Source of the DNA: JACCTI01 sp038237435 | GTDB lineage: Bacteria; Verrucomicrobiota; Verrucomicrobiia; Chthoniobacterales; UBA10450 | DNA length: 64,000 bases | Assembly: GCA_038237435.1 (NCBI GenBank) | Contig: JBBRYT010000007.1 | Coordinates: forward strand, 62,001 to 126,000 | Reading direction: 5' to 3' | Shown: positions 48,945 to 57,453 of the stretch, piece after piece | Position numbering within the stretch: the stretch's first letter is position 1 | How the letters are laid out: the number at the start of each line of letters is the position of its first letter | Program-made: the position numbers and the translations under genes | The notes under the pieces: generated by a model | The model's database searches: none | Told to the model about the DNA's origin: nothing | What the model saw: the letters and a program-made list of their open reading frames with translations, nothing else

Positions 48945-49035
48945 AACCGAATTTCTAATTGGCGCCCGAGCACACGTTCCAAGGATTCACAAAGTAGAAC
49001 TATTCCTGCGGATGCGGCTCTGGTAAAAAAGAAGT

Positions 49036-51702
49036 GTGCGGCTCATCACATTTCTTTCTTGGTTGGTCATCGGAGGGTCCATTTCGACGGCCAGCGCCGC
49101 GAACAAAATTTTCTCCACCACGACTGGCGGCAATTGGAGCGCGACCAGCACCTGGGTCGGCGGGGTTCTGCCAGCTTCGGCCGACGAAGCGGTGATCGAT
49201 GATGGTGCGACGGTCACGATCGATACGAGCCCAACCGTGGGTTCGGTGGTGGTCGGTCGAGGCGGAGCAACGGCGATACTTCAGTTTGAGCAAACGACCG
49301 CTCGCACGCTCACGGTCACCACTGACGCAGTCATCGGTACTAGCGGTGTTCTCCGTTCGAACCTGGCGGGAACGCAGAGTGGCCACTTACTTTCCGTCGG
49401 GGGTAACCTAACGAATGGTGGCATTCTGAGTTTCGCGACCAATGCGGGCGCGACCGCCGGGGCCACGCTGCAATTCACCGGCGCGAGCAATAACACCTTT
49501 GGCGGGAGCGGATCGACCACCAACATTCGAACGCTAGTCATCAACAAGGGCAGTTCGAACGCCAACATCCTGGAACTAAATCCCGCCCACTTCCTTGTCC
49601 GCGGAATCGATTTCGATGGCGCGGGCATGAACTTCCTCACTCTGACAAATGGCACCTTAAAAATCTCCGGCACTTTCCCGATGTCGGCCCGCACCTTCGG
49701 CGCGGCGAATTACAGCATCGCATCGAGCGCCGGCTTTTGGCTGAACAATCCCAACTTCACCGTCGCCGGCCAAAATGCCTTCGCGACTAACTATGGCTTA
49801 CTGCGGATTTCGCAGGGCACTTTCAACGTCGGCACGGCGGCGAACAATTATCTGGCCGCAGGCTCCACCAGCATCGTTTCCGGCGGAACATTTTTAATCG
49901 AAGGCGGCACACTCAATACTGCAGGCGGCTTCTTCGGCACGGTCAATTCTTACAGCTACACCCAAACTGGCGGAACGGTGAACGTAGCCACGCTGGGAGT
50001 TACTTCGACTAGCTTCTACTTTGTCGTGACAAGCTTCAGCGCCTTCACCCTGAGCGGCGGTGCGCTAAATCTCGTCCAAGCCACCACCGATCCGAGTGGA
50101 CTCGACTATTCCGTGCAAGCGATCACGACCGCGATCACCGGCGGTATAGTTACCGTGGGCACGAGTGCAACGGCGCCGAACTCAATCTTCAAGCTCCAGG
50201 GTAAGTTGCCCGAGTTAGTGATCGATAACACAACTAACGCCAAAGAAGCTGATGTTATCCCGGGCGGGACCGACATTCCCCTCACTATCAATGGTAACCT
50301 GACGATCAAGGCGGGCTCGACGTTGGCCTTTCCGACCTATGCTCTTTGCAACCTTATAGGTCCTACCCTAACAAACGACGGCATACTTAACGGCTCCAGC
50401 GCGCGCCTGCATTTTGGAGGACCCACACCTCAAAGCCTGACCGGCAGCGGCATGATAGTTGGTCCTTTGCTTCGACTGGAAGTTGATAACACACAGGGCC
50501 TAACCATCGATTCCGGCTTTACTCCATTTATTGTCCTGCAAGTGTTTCTTCTTAACGGCGGGATAACTCACTCTAACAAACTTACTCTTGGCAATGCTGG
50601 CTCAACTACCGTGTTTATTCAAATAGGTAATCCGAGCGCGAGCGGGGCGCCGGGTTCCTTCGATGCCGCGCCCAGCTTCAATCTCGGGAGCGGCGGTGAG
50701 AAACTATACTACTATAACATCACTACTCCCCGGATAATGGGCTTCGAGCTAAGCCCTGGCCGTGTCTTGACAGACTTGATTATTAGTGGCGGCAACAGCC
50801 AAATCATCGATACCACTAACAGTGACCTGACAGTTACCGGCACCACGAACCTAACGAATACTAGCCTGGTTAAGACGACCAACAACCTGGTTATCGGTAG
50901 CAGCGGCACGCTCACCACCAGCCTGGCTTTTGTGCAAGGTAACCTGCAACAAACATTGACCGCTTCCGGCGCGAAACATTTCGACGTCGGCACGGTCGCG
51001 GGTGGCTACCTGGGACTGTATGTGAATGGCTCCGGTCCTTTCCCCGCCACAGTCACCGTCCGCGCTAACGATGGCACCCTGCCCAACTACCCCGGCATCT
51101 CGCTCAAGCGCTATTGGACCGTGATCGCTCCACCCAGCCTCACCGCCAGTCTTACTTTCCTCTACCGTGCCGGTGACCTGGGGCCGCAAGATTTTACCCA
51201 GCTGCTAGCTGCACGCTACTTCGGCTCGTTCACGGCCTTTAGCGGGACGGCCAGTAGCAATACCGTAATTATCTCAAACGCTACTGCGCTAACCGGCCTT
51301 TGGACTCTCATTAATCCCGATACGGATTTCGATGGCATCACCGACACTTACGAAGACGCGCATGGCCTAAGCAAAAATAATCCCGCCGATGCAGTGGGCG
51401 ACCTCGATGGCGATGGCCTCTCCAACCTCGGCGAGTACCTGGCCGGCACCGACCCGCAGTTAGCTACCAGCGTCCTGCGCATTACTTCCTTGGCGAAACT
51501 TAGTGGAACTGTCCCGGTTCATTTCAATGCCATCGCGGGCAAGACCTATCGACTCGAATACGAACCCACGCTGCCGGGGACATGGATGACACTCCCGATT
51601 GCCGACCTCACCGCACCGGCCACGGGCGACCAGCAGATCTCCGACAACACCGCCAGCGGACAAAGCAAAAGATTTTACAGAATTCGGACGGTTTACCCCT
51701 AG
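49036..51702 (+). CDS. Secreted beta-helix protein with calcium-binding-type C-terminal repeat
   Basis: 888 residues from GTG at 49036. Signal peptide (MRLITFLSWLVIGGSISTAS), then a long Gly/Thr/Asn-rich region of beta-helix repeats of the autotransporter-associated kind (GGNLTNGGILSF, TLVINKGSSNANILEL, LTVTGTTNLTNTSLVKTTNN). After about residue 760, DTDFDGITDTYEDAHGLSKN and DLDGDGLSNLGEYLAGTDPQ are thrombospondin-3/EF-hand-like calcium loops. The C-terminal TYRLEYEPTLPGTWMTL is the usual end domain of Verrucomicrobia exoproteins. No adhesin or enzyme function can be assigned. It is divergent from rplA. Confidence 0.8.
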   Translation: MRLITFLSWLVIGGSISTASAANKIFSTTTGGNWSATSTWVGGVLPASADEAVIDDGATVTIDTSPTVGSVVVGRGGATAILQFEQTTARTLTVTTDAVIGTSGVLRSNLAGTQSGHLLSVGGNLTNGGILSFATNAGATAGATLQFTGASNNTFGGSGSTTNIRTLVINKGSSNANILELNPAHFLVRGIDFDGAGMNFLTLTNGTLKISGTFPMSARTFGAANYSIASSAGFWLNNPNFTVAGQNAFATNYGLLRISQGTFNVGTAANNYLAAGSTSIVSGGTFLIEGGTLNTAGGFFGTVNSYSYTQTGGTVNVATLGVTSTSFYFVVTSFSAFTLSGGALNLVQATTDPSGLDYSVQAITTAITGGIVTVGTSATAPNSIFKLQGKLPELVIDNTTNAKEADVIPGGTDIPLTINGNLTIKAGSTLAFPTYALCNLIGPTLTNDGILNGSSARLHFGGPTPQSLTGSGMIVGPLLRLEVDNTQGLTIDSGFTPFIVLQVFLLNGGITHSNKLTLGNAGSTTVFIQIGNPSASGAPGSFDAAPSFNLGSGGEKLYYYNITTPRIMGFELSPGRVLTDLIISGGNSQIIDTTNSDLTVTGTTNLTNTSLVKTTNNLVIGSSGTLTTSLAFVQGNLQQTLTASGAKHFDVGTVAGGYLGLYVNGSGPFPATVTVRANDGTLPNYPGISLKRYWTVIAPPSLTASLTFLYRAGDLGPQDFTQLLAARYFGSFTAFSGTASSNTVIISNATALTGLWTLINPDTDFDGITDTYEDAHGLSKNNPADAVGDLDGDGLSNLGEYLAGTDPQLATSVLRITSLAKLSGTVPVHFNAIAGKTYRLEYEPTLPGTWMTLPIADLTAPATGDQQISDNTASGQSKRFYRIRTVYP

Positions 51703-51768
51703 ACCCCGAGGATTCGCGCAAAGGGGGCTTGCTAATGATTGCGGAGAACTGATATATCTCTCGCCATT

Positions 51769-52593
51769 ATGAAAACTCTACCCCAGACGTTTCTTTGGCT
51801 CGCAGTGGTTTTTTGTTCGCTCGGCGCTCGCACTGCCTTGTGCGAACCGATGGATTTCCGCGAAGTCTCCCTTTGGGTCCGCAACCATCAAAGCGAAGCC
51901 GCGATTACCGCGGAACTTTCGCAGCGCAAACTCTTGCGGCCTCTAACACCGGCGCAGGAATCGACCCTAAAAACGCAAGGTGCGAACGATTCGTTAGTCC
52001 AAACCCTGCGTCGTTCCGATTTGATGTTGGCCCCGGCCGACGCGACCGCGTATGAAGCTCGCCGCGCACAGTTGCAAAAACCACGCGAAAACGACGAGCA
52101 GACGCGCGATTCACAACAAGTGCACGTCTTCAACGTCGCCTACGGGCAGATGATCAATCTTAGCCAGTGGGGCGGACTCGATTATGAGATCGCGTTCTAT
52201 TCCTATCGCTTCGCCGGTGAAGACCACATCGAACCAGTCATGATCGATAACGTTCGCAGCGTTACGGAAGTCACGCGGCCGATTCGTTTCACCAGCGAAG
52301 ACGAAGCCTTCTCGCGCGATTTCTTCCTGACGAACTCAGTGCGCAATCAGCGCTATTCTCCTTACGACACACGGATTGACGAACGCGATAATCGTCTCGA
52401 GCAGAACGACACTGTTTCGGTTCGTTCCAACTCTGCCTCGCGGCGCCTGATGATCGATTGGCAAAATCCAGTCTACATCCACGGACAGCCGTATGCCTTC
52501 TATCCGGTTTATGGCGCTGGCGACGCGTCGCTCTACTACATCGGCAAAGCTAACGATCGCACCGCCCGCGTCGCGGTCGTTTCACGTCGGTAA
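51769..52593 (+). CDS. Secreted protein of unknown function
   Basis: About 274 residues from MKTLPQTFLWLAVVFCSLGA (start at 51769, 10 codons into the open frame), a signal peptide. The next segment is DFREVSLWVRNHQSEAAITA, ELSQRKLLRPLTPAQESTLK, a helical pair resembling small regulator or anti-sigma-like modules. The rest is strand-rich with a tyrosine- and aspartate-rich core (YDTRIDERDNRLEQNDTVSV, RLMIDWQNPVYIHGQPYAFY). A strong terminator follows, confirming a complete transcription unit. No family recognised. Confidence 0.6.
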   Translation: MKTLPQTFLWLAVVFCSLGARTALCEPMDFREVSLWVRNHQSEAAITAELSQRKLLRPLTPAQESTLKTQGANDSLVQTLRRSDLMLAPADATAYEARRAQLQKPRENDEQTRDSQQVHVFNVAYGQMINLSQWGGLDYEIAFYSYRFAGEDHIEPVMIDNVRSVTEVTRPIRFTSEDEAFSRDFFLTNSVRNQRYSPYDTRIDERDNRLEQNDTVSVRSNSASRRLMIDWQNPVYIHGQPYAFYPVYGAGDASLYYIGKANDRTARVAVVSRR

Positions 52594-52621
52594 CTAAACT
52601 AAGGCTTACCCAAGGAGTGGT

Positions 52622-52671
52622 CTCCGCGAAGTGGACGCGTCGGGTGATGCGTCACTTCGCGGAGTTTTTTT
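52622..52671. terminator. Strong rho-independent terminator
   Basis: CTCCGCGAAGTG (52622-52633) and CACTTCGCGGAG (52653-52664) form a perfect 12-pair stem with a 19-base loop, followed by TTTTTTT on +. It ends transcription from the gene at 51769. The stem overlaps the last codons of the convergent gene at 52652. Confidence 0.95.
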
Positions 52672-54058
52672 GCTTATGCAGTTGCTCCAAGATCGAACTG
52701 AAATCGAACCAATCTACCCTTCCGGGCCGGATTGGTTGCAAATCCCACGACCCTAGCTCCAGCTTGGGCGCCGGTCCGTCTAAGGCGGTTATACTTGCGG
52801 AGGTAAGGACTAGCTTGGTCGGGTTCCGTCCTTGCGATATCAGGACAAGAGACGCGATGCTCCAATGATCTAGCGCAGTGCTGTGCGGTGACTGAAGAGA
52901 TTCGAAAGTAACTAGCGGACCGCTTCGGCTTCCCACCTCGGACATCAATCGGCGTGTTAAGTTCGACCAAGTAAGTGCCTGCCAGGATAACACCACCGCA
53001 AAGACGAGACCGCATCCTAACATCAATCTTGAGCGCGACCGGGACAACAAACCAGCGTCTCGCGGCGGATTCAATGTTTCAAAGAAGGCCAAAGCAAACA
53101 CTGGCAGCGTTAGCGGGGCGGCCCATCGCCGATAGTTGATAGCCGAAGCCCATCGCTGCGGTTCGGCAGCCCAAATAATTAGAGCTAACCCGGCAAATAC
53201 AAGAGCGGCCGCAGCGCATAGCCTCAGCTTTCGCCGGAGTGAGCCGTTAGTGGAATGTTTTCCGGCGCACCATGCGCAGAGCGCACACAGCCAGATACAG
53301 ACGATACCTATCACCGGCCAGCCAAGCACTCCGTCGTGGAACCTGCTTCGCGCCATCTGGAACGATGCCTCCTGGTAAGCATAGGGATCCGGCCATAATA
53401 AAATCTTCCCCCAAGCAGCGATACACAAACCAAGCACGAGCAAAGTCCGAGCTAGCCAGCGCCGCCGGTTAGGTATGTCTAGTATAGCCAGGCTAGCTGT
53501 GGCGATAGCCGCTCCCAGAAGTAACAACCCACCCAGTGGATGCGATAATTGGAAAGCGGCCAGAATAACAAGAACGGCTATCTGCAAAGGCGTTAACGGA
53601 ACAAACAAGCCGAGGTAGAAAGGCCAAAAGAGGTGCTGCTGAAAAATGCTATCGTTGATTAAGAACATTTGTCCTGGTAACGCGGTCGCATAGGTTCCGA
53701 GCGTTGCCCAAAGGATCAGCCATGGTGCTGTTCGCCGCACAAACCACCAGGACAGCAGTAGACTAACTGCGGGCGTCAAACAAAAAGGAAGTCCGAAGGC
53801 AAAAACTAGCGCGTGCAGGTTATCAGTAACTCTACTTAACCATACTACCGGCCACCAAAGCGGGTAGGAATGAAAGCGGGTGTAGTAGAAGAAAGGGTGT
53901 TGATCGATTAGCGTCCGGCAAAGCTGATAACTGCCGTCCCAGATTAACGGCGCATTGAACCAGCAAAGAACGAAAGCAGTAAAGAGAGTTAGTAACGCAA
54001 CGACCCTAACGACCGCGTTATAACTCACACTTCCCTCTCCCGACGGCCGTGAATTCAA
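52652..54058 (-). CDS. Polytopic membrane protein, glycosyltransferase-like
   Basis: 468 residues with about 10-11 membrane segments (VVALLTLFTAFVLCW, ALVFAFGLPFCLTP, LTPLQIAVLVILAAFQLSHP, LVLGLCIAAWGKILLW, VIGIVCIWLCALCAW, LVFAGLALIIWA). The N-terminal loop FNAPLIWDGSYQLCRTLIDQ and the later HPFFYYTRFHSYPLWWPV contain the Asp and aromatic residues often seen in DUF2029/GT-C-type integral membrane transferases, but no exact motif match is certain. Its function is thus open. It follows the amidohydrolase directly on the same strand. Confidence 0.65.
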   Translation of the reverse strand: MNSRPSGEGSVSYNAVVRVVALLTLFTAFVLCWFNAPLIWDGSYQLCRTLIDQHPFFYYTRFHSYPLWWPVVWLSRVTDNLHALVFAFGLPFCLTPAVSLLLSWWFVRRTAPWLILWATLGTYATALPGQMFLINDSIFQQHLFWPFYLGLFVPLTPLQIAVLVILAAFQLSHPLGGLLLLGAAIATASLAILDIPNRRRWLARTLLVLGLCIAAWGKILLWPDPYAYQEASFQMARSRFHDGVLGWPVIGIVCIWLCALCAWCAGKHSTNGSLRRKLRLCAAAALVFAGLALIIWAAEPQRWASAINYRRWAAPLTLPVFALAFFETLNPPRDAGLLSRSRSRLMLGCGLVFAVVLSWQALTWSNLTRRLMSEVGSRSGPLVTFESLQSPHSTALDHWSIASLVLISQGRNPTKLVLTSASITALDGPAPKLELGSWDLQPIRPGRVDWFDFSSILEQLHKQKNSAK

Positions 54059-55366
54059 CTAGCGCGCCGCGCCTTTCACGACCTGGCCATCTTTCATCAC
54101 AAACATTACTCGCTCAGTCGCAGTAATGTCCACCGTCGGATCGCCCGGCATGGCCACGATGTCAGCTGCTTTCCCTTTCTCAAGCGTGCCAGTGGTAGCC
54201 GCGATGCCTAACAAGTCTGCGCAAACGGAAGTCGCCGCGCGCAAGGCATCGAGCGGTTGCATGCCCAGATCGGTCATGAGCTTAAACTCCTTGGCATTCT
54301 CGCCATGCGGGTAAACGCCGGCATCAGTGCCGAAGGCTATCTTCACACCTAGTTGCACAGCGTTGCGAAACATCTCGCTGCGCGCGCTTCCGGCCGCTTT
54401 AGCCTTCTCCTGAATTGGTGCCGGATAAGATCCAATCTTGCCCAAAACATATTCGGTCGCTTCCAACGTTGGAACAAGATAAGTGCCCTTCGCCTTCATG
54501 AGCGCGAGCGTGTCCTTCTTTAGAAACGATCCGTGCTCGATCGAATCCACACCAGCGTTGATCGCATCTTTCGCCGCCGTATCGCCATGGCAATGCACGG
54601 CCACCTTCTTGCGCAGGCGATGTGTTTCGTTCACCAGCATGGCGATTTCTTCTGCCGATAGTTGTGGCACATCGACTTCATCTTTCATCGAAAGAACCCC
54701 GCCGGAGACCGCCGCTTTGATAACGTCCGCGCCGTTCTTGATTTCGAAGCGCACTGCTTTGCGAATAGCTTCCGGACCGTCGGCGATACCATCAGTATAA
54801 TCTTGTTGGCGACCGAAGATGTTATCACGGTAACCATTGCTATCATCGAAGTGACCGCCGGTGGCACCTATGCCTTTGGTCGCAGCCAGAATGTGTGGCC
54901 CGCGCACGATCCCCTGCCCGATGGCATTGCGCAGTGCCACATCCATGAAATTTTCGCTGCCCAGATCACGGACGGTTGTGAAACCAGCCATCAAGGTTCG
55001 CTCCGCATTTGGGATGGCGAGATAAGCCGCCATCGGCACTTCCGTTTCAAAGTCCTTCAAGCGTCGTTCGTTGTAGGGCTTCGAGTAGTCCGAAGTAAGA
55101 TGCGTATGCGCATCGATAAATCCCGGTGCCAACGTCGCGTCGCCGAGATCGATGACTTGCGCACCTTGTGGAATCGCGACATTCGCGCCGGCGTCCATGA
55201 TCTTTCCGTCCTGCACAATCACCACGCCGTTCTGGATCAACGTATTCGATTTGCCGTCGAAAAGCCGCGCCGCTTTCAACGCCATAACGCTGTTCTCTGC
55301 GAGACTAAGCCGAAGTTGAAAAGCCAAGGCGAGGGCGATGGTCAGAGCGAAACGCGCAAAGTTCAT
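54059..55366 (-). CDS. Secreted amidohydrolase (imidazolonepropionase-like)
   Basis: About 435 residues from MNFARFALTIALALAFQLRL, a signal peptide (the open frame starts at 55420). Metal-dependent hydrolase signatures: GFIDAHTHLTSD (HxH), the Lys in ADVIKAAVSGGVLSM, His residues in KVAVHCHGDTAAKDAI and SIEHGSFLKKDT, and the Asp in FGTDAGVYPHGENAKEF. The end (GTLEKGKAADIVAMPGDPTV) is the second strand of the composite domain. Such enzymes are often Xaa-Pro dipeptidases or related peptidases. Its stop is next to the following membrane protein start. It is distantly related in style to the broken gene at 22382. Confidence 0.88.
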   Translation of the reverse strand: MNFARFALTIALALAFQLRLSLAENSVMALKAARLFDGKSNTLIQNGVVIVQDGKIMDAGANVAIPQGAQVIDLGDATLAPGFIDAHTHLTSDYSKPYNERRLKDFETEVPMAAYLAIPNAERTLMAGFTTVRDLGSENFMDVALRNAIGQGIVRGPHILAATKGIGATGGHFDDSNGYRDNIFGRQQDYTDGIADGPEAIRKAVRFEIKNGADVIKAAVSGGVLSMKDEVDVPQLSAEEIAMLVNETHRLRKKVAVHCHGDTAAKDAINAGVDSIEHGSFLKKDTLALMKAKGTYLVPTLEATEYVLGKIGSYPAPIQEKAKAAGSARSEMFRNAVQLGVKIAFGTDAGVYPHGENAKEFKLMTDLGMQPLDALRAATSVCADLLGIAATTGTLEKGKAADIVAMPGDPTVDITATERVMFVMKDGQVVKGAAR

Positions 55367-55462
55367 TCCCGCGCATAACAAATTGCCCGGTGGAATGGCG
55401 AGCGATTTTGCTCCTCCCAATTCTTGTGGCCGCTAGATTGCGATTCGTCAGGAGAATCCACC

Positions 55463-57133
55463 GTGAGAAAAATCTGCATCGCCGTCATCGTTATCTCGCT
55501 TTCAGTTTGCGCAGCTAACTCACAAACCACCGATAGCGAATTAGAAAAACTCGCCGCCGACTTCTGGAGTTGGCGCGCGCAATACGCGCCCTTCACCGGC
55601 GATGATGTGAATCGCCTCGAACGCCTCGGCGGGATTCGTGATTGGTCGGCTGCTTCCATCGAAAAACGGCGCAGTGAGCTCACGGGCTTCGAGACGCGCT
55701 GGAAAACGATTACGCCTAACGAGTGGCCAGTTGCACAACAAGTCGATTATCGACTGATCGGTTCCGCTCTCGCGCGCGTGCATTGGGAATTGGAAATTAA
55801 TCCGCGCTGGAAACGCGATCCGAATTTTTACATCGAGCAAACCCTCACCGCACTGGAAGAAGCGCTGACCGTGCCTCCGCCGTTCGATGATGCGCGCAGC
55901 AAAGAAATTTTGACGCGCGCTGAAAACATTCCCGCGATTCTCGAGAGCGCGTTGGCCAACCTGGAGAATCCGCCCGCGCCTTTCGCGACGGTCGCAGTCA
56001 AAGCGTTGGAAAATATTCGGCCGAAACTACAGACAGCGGCGAAAGCCTTGCGTCCGGTCACGACGCTTTCCGAACAACAATTAACCGACGCGGTCAGCCG
56101 TGCTGCCGAGGCGTTGGAAAAATTCCGCGCGCAACTGCAGGAGCGGTTGCCGAAACTTCCGCAACAAACCGCGCTCGGTCGCGAGGCTTATGTTTTTTTT
56201 CTCAAGAATGTCGCGTTCTATCCTTACTCGCCCGAGGAAATTCTCGCGATGGGCCAGCAGGAATGGAATCGCGCGGTCGCATTCGAAACCTACGAGCGGG
56301 AACGTAACCGCAATGTTCCGCCTTTGAAGCTAGCCGACAACCTCGATGCCTGGATCAAAGATGCGGCGGCGAAAGAGAACCAGATTCGCAAGTTCCTGGA
56401 CGAACACGGAATTCTGACCGTACCGAATTGGGTACAACACTACACGCTGCGACCGATGCGGGAATATTTGCACTCGTTAGGCTTCACTGAAGCCGACGAC
56501 TTCACTTCGTCATCGCGTTTGAATGAAAACTGCATCCGTTGGACCGAATCGCCGTCACCGAATCTAGGCTATTTCTGGCGCGCCACCGCGCAAGATTCCC
56601 GTCCTATCTGCGTGCACGAAGGAATTCCCGGCCACTACTTTCAGCTTTGTCTCTCCTGGAAACACGAGGACCCGATTCGCCGTCACTACTACGACTCCGG
56701 CGCAAACGAAGGCATCGGCTTTTATGCGGAAGAAATGATGTTACAAGCCGGCCTCTTCGACGACAGCCCACATACGCGCGAGATCATCTACAACTTCATG
56801 CGCCTGCGCGCGCTCCGCGTGGAAGTTGATGTAAAACTCGCCCTCGGCGAGTTCACCCTCGAACAAGCCGCAAAATATCTCGAAGAAAAAGTCCCGATGG
56901 ACGCACAGACCGCGCGCTCAGAAGCGATCGCATTTTCCACCGGCCCTGGCCAGGCGCTCACCTATCAAATCGGCAAACTGCAGATCACGAAATTTCTCTC
57001 CGAAGCCCGCATCAAGCAGGGCGACAAATTCAATCTTCGCGCCTTTCACGATTTCGTTTGGAAAAACGGCAATGTGCCGATAGCTCTGCAGCAGTGGGAG
57101 TATCTCAATGAAACGCCGAATAAAACGAATTGA
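55463..57133 (+). CDS. DUF885 family secreted metallopeptidase-like protein
   Basis: About 556 residues. A GTG at 55463 is chosen because AGGAGAATCCACC lies directly upstream and a signal peptide follows (MRKICIAVIVISLSVCAANS). The characteristic motif CVHEGIPGHYFQLCLSWKHE (HExxxGH type) is present, with the later Glu in GANEGIGFYAEEMMLQAGLF. The start (LEKLAADFWSWRAQYAPFTG) is typical of the family. DUF885 proteins are thought to be zinc carboxypeptidases. A dispersed 10-mer lies at 55714 and another at 56473. It diverges from the amidohydrolase gene. Confidence 0.9.
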   Translation: MRKICIAVIVISLSVCAANSQTTDSELEKLAADFWSWRAQYAPFTGDDVNRLERLGGIRDWSAASIEKRRSELTGFETRWKTITPNEWPVAQQVDYRLIGSALARVHWELEINPRWKRDPNFYIEQTLTALEEALTVPPPFDDARSKEILTRAENIPAILESALANLENPPAPFATVAVKALENIRPKLQTAAKALRPVTTLSEQQLTDAVSRAAEALEKFRAQLQERLPKLPQQTALGREAYVFFLKNVAFYPYSPEEILAMGQQEWNRAVAFETYERERNRNVPPLKLADNLDAWIKDAAAKENQIRKFLDEHGILTVPNWVQHYTLRPMREYLHSLGFTEADDFTSSSRLNENCIRWTESPSPNLGYFWRATAQDSRPICVHEGIPGHYFQLCLSWKHEDPIRRHYYDSGANEGIGFYAEEMMLQAGLFDDSPHTREIIYNFMRLRALRVEVDVKLALGEFTLEQAAKYLEEKVPMDAQTARSEAIAFSTGPGQALTYQIGKLQITKFLSEARIKQGDKFNLRAFHDFVWKNGNVPIALQQWEYLNETPNKTN

Positions 57134-57422
57134 ACCCCTACAAGCGGGCAAGATGCTCGGCGTGCTTTACGGCTGTATGGGCTTGATCTTCTTACCCTTC
57201 TTCGCTCTTGCTGGCGTGGCCGGTGCATTCGCTCAACACGCGCAACAGACTCAAAATGCGGCGGGCCCACCGGCCGCGCTCATGGCTGGAATGATGTTGG
57301 GCTTCGGCATTTTCATGCCGGTTATCTATGGCGTGATGGGATTTATTGGCGGGATTATCATGGCCGCCCTCTACAACCTCACCGCGCGTTGGATCGGTGG
57401 CATCGAAGTAGAAGTAGAATAG
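57108..57422 (+). CDS. Small two-to-three-segment membrane protein
   Basis: 104 residues overlapping the previous gene by 26 bases. The pattern is IKRIEPLQAGKMLGVLYGCM, GLIFLPFFALAGVAGAFA, a Gln/Ala/Pro-rich loop, GMMLGFGIFMPVIYGVMGFI and GGIIMAALYNLTARWIGGIE. Many soil bacteria have such a protein, beginning with I-x-x-I-x-P-L-x-A-G-K and ending with a W-x-G-G-I-E-x-E motif. No function is known. The overlap suggests co-translation with the DUF885 gene. Confidence 0.7.
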   Translation: MKRRIKRIEPLQAGKMLGVLYGCMGLIFLPFFALAGVAGAFAQHAQQTQNAAGPPAALMAGMMLGFGIFMPVIYGVMGFIGGIIMAALYNLTARWIGGIEVEVE

Positions 57423-57453
57423 GTAGTCGACGAACTCGAGGCCAAGCTACTAC

